Assembly (NCBI GenBank): GCA_021808875.1
Contig: JAKBAU010000044.1
Location: 1 to 16,308, forward strand
Direction of reading: 5' to 3'
Source of the DNA: Pseudomonadota bacterium
GTDB taxonomy: Bacteria; Pseudomonadota; Alphaproteobacteria; Micropepsales; Micropepsaceae
DNA: 16,308 nucleotides
In this document: in pieces, positions 1 to 8,158 of the stretch
Layout: every line of letters starts with the position of its first letter
Numbering within the stretch: the stretch's first letter is position 1
The notes under the pieces: generated by a model
Database searches by the model: none
Seen by the model: only the letters and a program-made list of their open reading frames with translations
Told to the model about the DNA's origin: nothing
Program-made: the position numbers and the translations under genes

Positions 1-106
1 TCGGCCGCTCAGTTCAAAGGCGGAAGAACGGGGATGCCGGAGTCCTTACCACCAATATTCATATTGGACAACATTTCGACCGAAATCTGCGCGTAAGTCA
101 TTGATT

Positions 107-151
107 TGGCGCGCCCGGAGGGATTCGAACCCCCGACCACCTGGTTCGAAG
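107..151 (-). other. 3' fragment of tRNA-Arg(UCG): island attachment site (att)
   Basis: Read on the minus strand, the segment gives tRNA positions 32-76: anticodon loop CTTCGAA (anticodon TCG), 3' anticodon stem CCAGG, variable TGGTC, T-stem GGGGG and CCCTC around TTCGAAT, acceptor CGGGCGC, discriminator G and CCA. The expected 5' anticodon-stem strand (CCTGG) is missing; the bases to the right do not pair with CCAGG. The tRNA is therefore cut exactly at the anticodon loop, as expected for the displaced copy at one end of an island inserted into a tRNA 3' half. Because the fragment reads leftward, the element should extend to the right, with the intact tRNA-Arg at its far end. The peptide starting MARPEGFEPPTTWF read on the plus strand is a well-known artefact of antisense tRNA. 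Confidence 0.85.
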
Positions 152-374
152 TCGCGAAAGTGAAATTGCAGGTCTTTATTTATCAACCACTTAACAGGCC
201 CGCCCTCGCTGAAAAGTGGCATAAAAGCGCACCAAAACGCACCAAACGCTACGTTTTCGCTACGTTCGGTCTGCGCCCTCCGTCATTGCGCGATGGCTGC
301 GCTACGAAGCGCATCGGCTCGGCTCGCTCAATATCACCGATCTCGCGCTGGATGTCGGCCCCGCGGAAAAAGCC
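152..374. other. Non-coding left end of the island
   Basis: Apart from the short direct repeats, I see no gene here. It lies between the tRNA fragment and the promoter of the toxin-antitoxin pair. One plus-strand frame is open from about 246 to 411 and ends in ...AEKAYNDALTSRRKRI. It could be a coding remnant, but it has no clear start or recognisable family. Confidence 0.4.
228..266 (+). repeat. Two pairs of short direct repeats next to the att site
   Basis: CGCACCAAA occurs at 228-236 and 238-246 (10-bp period). CGCTACGTT occurs at 247-255 and 258-266 (11-bp period). Both periods are close to one helical turn, and the repeats lie about 80-115 bp inside the att fragment. This is where arm-type sites for a tyrosine integrase or its excisionase often lie. 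The binding role is an inference from position and period only. Confidence 0.4.
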
Positions 375-406
375 TACAATGACGCTTTGACGTCTAGACG
401 CAAAAG
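375..406 (+). promoter_or_regulatory. Candidate promoter -10 and autoregulatory operator of the TA operon
   Basis: TACAAT at 375-380 fits a sigma70 -10 box (5 of 6); no good -35 is visible. Just downstream is a perfect 10-bp palindrome CGTCTAGACG at 391-400, extended to an imperfect dyad CTTT-N14-AAAG over 385-406. Ribbon-helix-helix antitoxins typically bind such palindromes at their own promoter. The site lies between the -10 and the ribosome binding site AAGGA (404-408), so occupancy would block transcription. The operator assignment is an inference. Confidence 0.4.
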
Positions 407-416
407 GATATGAAGT

Positions 417-677
417 ATGGATGAACCGGTGCGGTGGACTGTAAGGGTATCGAAGGATACCGACGTGGCGGTGCGCACGTTCCTCGCGCAACGCGGCATG
501 AAGAAGGGCGATCTCGCGAAGTTCGTCGAGGAGGCGGTGCGCTGGCGCGTGCTCGATCAGACCGTGGCACAGACGAAGTCCCGCAATGCCAAAGCGCCGG
601 CGGCGCAGATCGAAGCCGCGATCAATGAGGCCCTGCAGTCGGTGCGTGCGGAGCGCTTTGCCACGGCGCGCCGATGA
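417..677 (+). CDS. Ribbon-helix-helix antitoxin of a PIN-type toxin-antitoxin pair
   Basis: An 86-residue protein. Residues ~6-45 show the ribbon-helix-helix pattern: a short beta strand (WTVRVSKDTD), then two helices around AVRTFLAQRG and GDLAKFVEEAVRW. A charged, alanine-rich tail follows, suited to wrapping a toxin. The start ATG is preceded by AAGGA with 8-nt spacing. The stop overlaps the start of the next gene (ATGA), the usual translational coupling of antitoxin to toxin. The expected role is to neutralise the PIN toxin and repress the operon through the adjacent palindrome. Family assignment rests on fold pattern and gene context; the exact antitoxin subfamily is not recognised. Confidence 0.8.
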   Translation: MDEPVRWTVRVSKDTDVAVRTFLAQRGMKKGDLAKFVEEAVRWRVLDQTVAQTKSRNAKAPAAQIEAAINEALQSVRAERFATARR

Positions 678-1159
678 GGGTGGTTCTCGACACCAACATC
701 CTCTGCAGCGCATTGATCACTCCCGGAGGATTGCCCGACCGGCTCTATCGGGCCTGGCGCGAGAAGCGTTTTGTGTTGATCAGCTGTGACGAGCAGTTCG
801 AGGAGTTCCGGCGCGTCACGCGCTACCCGCGACTCAAACCTTTCATCGAACCCGCTTCGGCCGGCGCGATGCTCAACGAACTGCGACGACTTGCGGTGAC
901 CGTAACCAAGCTCCCCTCCGTCGATCGATCCCGGGATCCGGCCGATAACTTTCTGTTAGCGATGGCGCAGGCGGGCGATGCCGATGCTCTCGTCACCGGC
1001 GACAAGCATGACCTTCTTTCGCTCGGCGAGTTCGGTAAGACCCGAATGCTGACCACACGCCAGCTGCTTCAACTGATCGGCGGTGAAAAGAGCGCGCGGC
1101 GCAAGCGAGGCGGCGTACGACCAAGGCGCCCATCCGGTGGGCCTACGCGATCGAAGTGA
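674..1159 (+). CDS. PIN-domain toxin (putative ribonuclease, COG1569-like)
   Basis: A 161-residue protein. The N-terminus MRVVLDTNILCSAL carries the first acidic residue of PIN domains (D6) in the typical VLDTN context. Other conserved acidic spots are E37-E38 region (CDEQFEEF), the RDPADNFLLAMA segment near residue 86-97, and the DALVTGDKHDLL segment at ~103-114. This matches the 'putative toxin-antitoxin system toxin component, PIN family', a Mg-dependent RNase of the VapC class. The C-terminal ~25 residues are a basic tail rich in Arg, Lys and Gly that is not part of the PIN fold. Its start overlaps the antitoxin stop, and hsdM begins only 6 nt after its stop, so TA and restriction genes may be co-transcribed. 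Confidence 0.88.
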   Translation: MRVVLDTNILCSALITPGGLPDRLYRAWREKRFVLISCDEQFEEFRRVTRYPRLKPFIEPASAGAMLNELRRLAVTVTKLPSVDRSRDPADNFLLAMAQAGDADALVTGDKHDLLSLGEFGKTRMLTTRQLLQLIGGEKSARRKRGGVRPRRPSGGPTRSK

Positions 1160-1165
1160 AATTCC

Positions 1166-2708
<1,543 letters not shown>

Positions 2709-2719
<11 letters not shown>

Positions 2720-4034
2720 CGGATGGACACCGTCAAGGCTTGGCGATCTTGTGGAGATCAAGCACGGTTGGCCGTTCAAGAGCGAGTTTTTCCATGAGGA
2801 CTGCCGCACAGGTCTACCCATCGTTGTAAGTGTCGGTAACTTTCGCTACACGGGCGGGTTTCGGTTTGCGGAGACGGCCGTCAAGGAGTACCGGAGCAGC
2901 TATCCCAAGGAATACGAACTAACACCGGGCGACATGCTCCTAATCATGACGTGCCAAACCGCGGGGGGAGAGATTCTCGGAGTTCCCGCGAGAGTGCCGA
3001 ATGATGGTCGCATTTACTTGCACAACCAGCGCCTTGGCAAGGTGGTTACTCGACGCGGCGCGATGGTCGCGCCCGACTTTCTTTACTGGCTGTTCCGCTG
3101 GCAGGAGTTCAATCGCGAGCTCGTGACCTCAGCTAGCGGTACCAAGATTCTGCATACAGCGCCTTCACGAATTGAGGCATTTCGATTCGATCTCCCATCG
3201 AGGGAGGAGCAACGCGCCATCGCGCACATCCTCGGCACCCTGGACGACAAGATCGAGCTGAACCGTCGGATGAACGAGACGCTGGAGGCGATGGCGCGGG
3301 CGCTCTTCAAGTCTTGGTTCGTGGACTTCGACCCCGTTCGAGCTAAGGCCGACGGCCGCGACCCAGGGCTGCCCAAGCATTTTGCGGATCTGTTTCCCGA
3401 TTCGTTTGAGGATTCGGAGTTGGGGGAGATTCCGAGGGGGTGGGAGGTGAAACCTCTCGATGAGATGGCTCGCTTCTTGAATGGCCTTGCACTTCAAAAA
3501 TACCCGCCCATCGGTGAGCGATCTCTCCCGGTCATCAAGATCGCCCAACTACGCGCAGGAACTATCGAAGGGGCAGACCGTGCAAGCGCTGATCTCGAAC
3601 CGGCCTACGTCGTTCAGAACGGCGATATTTTGTTCTCATGGTCAGGCTCGCTGGAGTGCGTGCTGTGGGCGGCAGGACCCGGTGCGCTGAACCAGCACTT
3701 GTTCAAAGTCACGTCGGACGAGTACCCGAAGTGGCTTTGCTTTCTCGGCATCCATTACCACCTCGAAGACTTCCGACACATCGCGGCCGGAAAGGCAACC
3801 ACGATGGGCCACATCCAGCGGCATCATCTGTCGGATGCGAAGCTGGCAATTCCCTCGCCCGCATTACTGACGGCACTGGATGTCATCTTCTCTCCTATCG
3901 TCGAGAGCACTTGGCGTCGGACCGTCGAGGCTCGCACGCTGGCAGTCCTGCGCGACGCATTGCTGCCCAGGCTAATTTCAGGCGAGCTGCGAACCAGAGT
4001 GCCGCCCGGGCGTGCGACCGCGAGGACGCAATGA
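2709..4034 (+). CDS. hsdS: Type I restriction-modification system, specificity subunit
   Basis: 441 residues with the classical two-repeat layout. Target-recognition domain 1 is ~5-160 ([15 protein letters not shown] start). Central conserved helix ~165-225 ([20 protein letters not shown], then [13 protein letters not shown]). Target-recognition domain 2 is ~240-385 ([19 protein letters not shown] start). The C-terminal helix is ~390-432, ending [11 protein letters not shown]. HsdS recognises a bipartite DNA site and holds two HsdM subunits. ATG 2709 was chosen because AAGGAG (2696-2701) is well spaced from it; an upstream TTG at 2703 is too close. It overlaps hsdM by 11 nt and the SIR2 gene by 4 nt (ATGA). 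Confidence 0.95.
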
Positions 4035-5422
4035 CTCTGCCCCCTGAACTGCTCCAGGCTGTTTCCGCTCCAGGGGGTGGCAAAATCACGCTCATAGTCG
4101 GAGCAGGATGTTCGTTTGAAGCGCCGACCTTGATCCCGCTTGCGGAGACATGTTCGCAACAGTGCCACGACCGGCTCGTTGCGAATGGCGTCCTGGAAGT
4201 AGGAGATTGCACGCTTCCATCGAACCTGTCTTGTCTCGCCGACGCCGTCTTCGCCAAGACGGGCGAGCAGCGCCTCCTCGTGGAGCAACTCAGTCAACAC
4301 TACGAGTTGAAGGCAGCGTCACCCAATTACGGCCACCTGCTCACGGCCGCACTGCTGCGAGAGGGGGCGATCGCGTCGGTAGTCACGTTGAACTTCGATC
4401 TCGCGCTCTCCACCGCGATTGCGCAACTCGGTGTTGGAGACGTTGTCGGAGTCATCGACGGCCCTGATGACCTGCCGAACAAGAAAACGTTGAATCTCTA
4501 CTACCTACACCGGAACGCCAATGCAGCCGATCCCGAGACCTGGGTCCTGCGAACAGCGGCGCTCGGTACAGAGTGGAAAGGCAAGTGGGAGCAGGTCGTG
4601 GCTGCCATGGTTCTCCCGACGCCTGTCGTCGTTTTTGCAGGCTTGGGTAGCCCGGCCAACGTACTTCTTCAAAGCGCCACGTTGATTCGCGAAGCGATCC
4701 CATACGGGAGCAAGGCCTATCAGGTTGATCCGGGTGATCCGGAACAGTCGGAGTTCTTCAAGGCATTGAAGCTCGCCCCTGATGCCTTTGTCCGAAAGCC
4801 ATGGTGTGAGTTCATGCGAGAGTTGTCGCAGCGACTCGTCGTAGAACACGCTAGTCAACTCAAGGCAGCAGCGGAGGCAATGGTTCAGCGAGAACGACTG
4901 CAACCGGAAGACTTGACCACTCTCCTGGACCGACTCCAGAACATCGGGCTTCTGAACGTAGGCCGCCTGCGAGCGAATTGGCTACTTCATGAGAAGGAAT
5001 ACATGGCCGAGGAGCGGTTAGCGCGCGAACTTATCGCTGACCTGCTTCTCGCGGCCGCGTTGATCGCTCGAGTCACCGGCGCGAAAGCCGTGCTATGTGA
5101 GGACGGTGTTGTCGAATTTCGGCGCGGCGATCGAACGGTCGCAACCCACGTGTTCGCTTCCGGTCGAGGGACACGCGGTCAGGTGGCAATCGAAGCCACC
5201 CTGACGCAACGACGAAGGCGACTTCGAGACAGAGCAATTCCTCTAGGCGGTGCAATCGTCGCCGGGACGCACAACAGCGGCACCATGCCGATCACGCCTC
5301 CTGCGGATGTGCTCCTTGGCGACGCGTCCGATAGCATCGTCTTTGGCGCAACGGCATTGCCGATATTTCATGTCGATTCTCTCCGGCAAGACTCAACGAA
5401 GTGTCAGCAGGTGGCTCCATGA
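4031..5422 (+). CDS. Diverged SIR2-like protein, candidate NAD-degrading effector
   Basis: 463 residues. Residues ~18-240 look like a SIR2-type Rossmann domain. ITLIVGAGCS at 19-28 fits the NAD-binding GAGxS motif. TLNFD at 119-123 fits the TxNxD motif, with the catalytic Asn as N121. YYLHRNAN at 157-164 sits where the LHG motif is expected, with H160 kept but Gly replaced by Arg. VVFAGLGSPANVLL at 200-213 matches the late GxSxxD-like strand. Residues ~260-463 are a C-terminal region I do not recognise, possibly partner-binding. Known defence SIR2 proteins deplete NAD in infected cells; that role is inferred here. The start ATG overlaps the hsdS stop and has GAGGA 4 nt upstream; the frame is open further upstream inside hsdS, but the SIR2 fold begins right after this ATG. 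Confidence 0.75.
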   Translation: MTLPPELLQAVSAPGGGKITLIVGAGCSFEAPTLIPLAETCSQQCHDRLVANGVLEVGDCTLPSNLSCLADAVFAKTGEQRLLVEQLSQHYELKAASPNYGHLLTAALLREGAIASVVTLNFDLALSTAIAQLGVGDVVGVIDGPDDLPNKKTLNLYYLHRNANAADPETWVLRTAALGTEWKGKWEQVVAAMVLPTPVVVFAGLGSPANVLLQSATLIREAIPYGSKAYQVDPGDPEQSEFFKALKLAPDAFVRKPWCEFMRELSQRLVVEHASQLKAAAEAMVQRERLQPEDLTTLLDRLQNIGLLNVGRLRANWLLHEKEYMAEERLARELIADLLLAAALIARVTGAKAVLCEDGVVEFRRGDRTVATHVFASGRGTRGQVAIEATLTQRRRRLRDRAIPLGGAIVAGTHNSGTMPITPPADVLLGDASDSIVFGATALPIFHVDSLRQDSTKCQQVAP

Positions 5423-5997
5423 TGACCACGACGGATTTCATTGCCGCATCTACAAGTGTTCTGGAAGGCGGGGGATATCAACCCATCCGAGAGGGCTTTC
5501 CGGAATGGAACACGACGTCGACTCGACTGTTCGAGGACAAGTACAGCGTGGTCGGCATCGCCGTATTTAAGACAACTGCCGAGTTGCTTCAGTCGTGGGC
5601 AGACCTGCAAGGAGCACTCGTCGATGTGATCTCACGTCATGTGGGAATGACTGAGAACAAAGCCTGGGACGGTTACCTAGTGCTCCTGACGACGGCAATC
5701 GCTCCAGCGAGCGACGCTAACATCGAAGATATTCGCTCCGACACGACGCGCCTTCGGAAGTTGGTTGCCACTGGGGAAGACCTTCGCACACCGGGCGACG
5801 TTGAACGGCTGTTGCGATCACTCTTGCCTCTTCGCGATCCGCAAGGCTCCATCGGGCAAGGTACGGCGCTTGACTTACTTCCGGGGTTGTTGGCGGAACA
5901 GGGCATCAGCCAGGCAACGACGAAAGTGCTCGTGAAGTCCTTCATTGAGCAGGAACCGTTGATGGAGGCTCTTCATCGAACGCAGGAGGCTCAATGA
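5419..5997 (+). CDS. Possible middle component of an ABC-three-component conflict system
   Basis: 192 residues, soluble, no membrane segment or signal peptide. Residues ~38-92 are strand-helix-strand-like: LFEDKYSVVGIAVFKTTAELLQ, then WDGYLVLLT. Residues ~102-118 have the pattern IEDI-R-SDTTRLRKLV. From memory, this order (a 'DKYSVVG' strand, 'YLVLL', then 'D-T--RK-V') resembles ABC-3C middle component 1. That is family recall, not a search result. Both flanking overlaps are 4 nt (ATGA), so SIR2, this gene and the ABC ATPase are translationally coupled. The expected role is to bridge ATPase and effector. ATG 5419 has AGGTGG (5409-5414) upstream; a second ATG follows immediately at 5422. Alternative: an unrelated small accessory subunit. 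Confidence 0.6.
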   Translation: MMTTTDFIAASTSVLEGGGYQPIREGFPEWNTTSTRLFEDKYSVVGIAVFKTTAELLQSWADLQGALVDVISRHVGMTENKAWDGYLVLLTTAIAPASDANIEDIRSDTTRLRKLVATGEDLRTPGDVERLLRSLLPLRDPQGSIGQGTALDLLPGLLAEQGISQATTKVLVKSFIEQEPLMEALHRTQEAQ

Positions 5998-8156
5998 GAC
6001 TGCTGTCTCTAGAACTGGCCGGGTTTCGCGGCTTCGCGACGAAGCAGACATTCGATCTGGATGCTGACGCTGTCATCGTGGTCGGCGCAAACGGCAACGG
6101 AAAGACATCTCTCTTTGACGCAGTGCTTTGGGGAATTGCCGGCCGGATTCCACGGCTCGGCCCAGATGACGCACCATTGGCGTGCAAGTTTTCTGAGACA
6201 GGGCAAACCCGCGTTACACTGCGCCTTGGGCGAGCAGATGGCTCTTTGGCGTTGACGGTCACGCGGGTCTTTGATGGGACGCGAACTACTGTCTCCGTTG
6301 AGACTACCGAAGGAGTCTTGCGTGGTCCAGAAGCAGAGGGGCGGTTAATCCAGCAAATATGGAAGGAGGCGGCGACCGCCGCGAATCCTGCGGAAGCCCT
6401 TGCGACAGCCCTAACTCGCAGCGTGTACCTGCAACAGGATCTCGTGCGCGAATTCATTGACTCTGTCACGGCGCAAGAGCGCTTTGGCGCCGTGAGCGAA
6501 CTTGTTGGTGCCGGAAGGGTGACCGATCTGCAAGGCGAACTGGAGCGAGCAAAGAAAGCATGGAGCCTAGCCACGAATAGCCGAGCTGCGGAACTCGAGC
6601 CGCTTCGTGGCCGACTGTCGACGATGGAATCACGCCTCGCGGAGCTAAGAGCCAGACCGACTTCGGCGGAAGCCGGTCTCGACGAAGCTGCGTGGTCCGA
6701 GTGGTGGGCGCGGCTGCAGGCAATGGGGCTTAAAGTCAGCGCGGTGCCCATAGCTTCTCGGGGCGCGACCAGCGCTATTGACAGCGCCATCGTGCAGGCC
6801 GACGCAGCGCGTCGCGCGGCCGAGCGGAGACGGCCTCTTCTCGACGCGCTTGCGCAGGAGATCAGCGGCATTGCGGCCAGGATCTTTCCCGATCTGACGT
6901 CATTGCGCGGCAAAGTAGCTGAGGCGCAACAGCAAGTTCAGGCTGCGCGGGCAAAATTCTCGGCTGAACAGGCGCGCGTGGTCGAGGTTCGTCGCCTTCA
7001 AGCTGAGCTGAAGGAGACATCGCAGCAGTTGCAGGCACTGGCAACGCTTGCACTCAAGCATCTCGGCGAGAAATGTCCGGTGTGCGACCAGGATTACAAC
7101 GTCGATGCGACGCGGCAGCGACTGGTGTTAATTGCCGCGGGCGAAGGGACACCCAGTACTGCTACTTCACCGCCGGACATGTTGCCGCGGCTATTGGAAG
7201 CCCTTGCCGCTGAAGAGAAGGGACTCTCAGCGGCGGAACTCGATCTTCGAACGGCGGAGCAGCTGATTCGGGATATTGAGGCCTCTGAGCTCTCCATCGA
7301 CAAGCGCCTGCAGGAGCTCGGGGTCGAAGTCACATCCCGATCTGAGCGACTGCCCGCTGTTGTGGCTGTAGCAAAGGCTACGACTTTACGTATCGACGAG
7401 TTGGCCACAGCGCAAAGAACTGGCGAGGCATTTGCACTTTGCCTCTCTCAGGTTGGCGACCAAGAGGTCATTCAGGAACTACAGCGAGAGGTCGAGACGA
7501 CGCGCCTGAAGCTTCAGCGAGAGGATATGGAGCTTGGGAAGCGTGCGGCGACAGGAGAGGAAGCGCAGCGCGTAATTGAGGCGCTGAGGGAGGCTGCGTC
7601 GCGCTTTGTCACTGAACGTGTGAAGGCAATAGAGCCTCTTCTCAGTGACATCTATAGCCGCATCGATGTCCATCCAGCTTTCCGCGCGGTCCGTTTTCTT
7701 GCGTCTGTTTCGCGTGGACGCGGGCTGCTTGCGACGGTTGTCAGTGATCCGCTTTCGCAGGTTCAGAGCGACTCTCCAAAGACGGTTCTTTCCAGTTCCC
7801 AGATGAACGCCCTCGCCGTCTGCACCTTTCTTTCGCTCAACCTGGGCGTATCAAGGCCGCCACTCGATGCGGCGATTCTTGATGACCCGCTTCAGAGCTT
7901 GGATGACATCAACCTGCTGGGTCTGATTGATCTCCTTCGTCGAACGAAGGACCAACGGCAACTCTTCGTCTCCACACACGATTCGCGGTTCGGACAGCTT
8001 CTGGCTCGTAAGCTTCGACCGGGATCGTCAGAACAGCGAACCGTCGTGATTGAACTGGAGGGTTGGAGTCGGATAGGCCCGACGATTACGGCCCGCGATA
8101 TCCATTGCGACCCGGTTCCGTTGCGGCTCGTAGCGGCCAGTTCCGGAAGCAGGTAA
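5994..8156 (+). CDS. Rad50/SMC-like ABC ATPase with zinc-hook motif
   Basis: 720 residues. Walker A GANGNGKT at 31-38. Coiled-coil-like stretches run ~170-350 and ~400-560 and flank CPVC at 361-364, a Rad50-type zinc hook. The C-terminal half carries signature LSSSQ at 599-603 (a variant of LSGGQ), Walker B ILDDP at 628-632 and the H-loop His662 in STHD. The N-terminus ([12 protein letters not shown]) is typical of RecF/SbcC-type ATPases. Such proteins sense or bind DNA and use ATP to gate a partner; the neighbouring SIR2-like gene is the likely partner. The start overlaps the previous stop (ATGA) with AGGAGG 4 nt upstream. hsdR starts 2 nt after its stop. Base use is visibly less GC-biased than in hsdM and hsdR. 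Confidence 0.9.
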   Translation: MRLLSLELAGFRGFATKQTFDLDADAVIVVGANGNGKTSLFDAVLWGIAGRIPRLGPDDAPLACKFSETGQTRVTLRLGRADGSLALTVTRVFDGTRTTVSVETTEGVLRGPEAEGRLIQQIWKEAATAANPAEALATALTRSVYLQQDLVREFIDSVTAQERFGAVSELVGAGRVTDLQGELERAKKAWSLATNSRAAELEPLRGRLSTMESRLAELRARPTSAEAGLDEAAWSEWWARLQAMGLKVSAVPIASRGATSAIDSAIVQADAARRAAERRRPLLDALAQEISGIAARIFPDLTSLRGKVAEAQQQVQAARAKFSAEQARVVEVRRLQAELKETSQQLQALATLALKHLGEKCPVCDQDYNVDATRQRLVLIAAGEGTPSTATSPPDMLPRLLEALAAEEKGLSAAELDLRTAEQLIRDIEASELSIDKRLQELGVEVTSRSERLPAVVAVAKATTLRIDELATAQRTGEAFALCLSQVGDQEVIQELQREVETTRLKLQREDMELGKRAATGEEAQRVIEALREAASRFVTERVKAIEPLLSDIYSRIDVHPAFRAVRFLASVSRGRGLLATVVSDPLSQVQSDSPKTVLSSSQMNALAVCTFLSLNLGVSRPPLDAAILDDPLQSLDDINLLGLIDLLRRTKDQRQLFVSTHDSRFGQLLARKLRPGSSEQRTVVIELEGWSRIGPTITARDIHCDPVPLRLVAASSGSR

Positions 8157-8158
8157 CG

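Noticed and set aside
7..99. 30-residue minus-strand frame MTYAQISVEMLS...PPLN left of the tRNA fragment
   Set aside because: No ribosome binding site or family match. It directly follows the tRNA 3' end and may be a remnant of an adjacent element, but nothing supports a gene.
106..390. 94-residue plus-strand frame beginning MARPEGFEPPTTWF
   Set aside because: It is the antisense reading of a tRNA 3' end, a classic annotation artefact, and it overlaps the att and promoter region.
246..411. Open plus-strand frame ending AEKAYNDALTSRRKRI
   Set aside because: Possible coding remnant before the TA operon, but it has no start signal, no recognisable domain, and the candidate promoter lies inside it.
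3638..4030. Upstream extension of the SIR2-like frame into hsdS
   Set aside because: It overlaps the well-supported HsdS C-terminus in another frame. ATG 4031 overlaps the hsdS stop, and the fold begins right after it.
5942..6913. Long minus-strand frame of 323 residues opposite the ABC ATPase
   Set aside because: Ser/Arg/Ala-rich shadow of the real gene on the plus strand, a common effect of GC-rich codon use.
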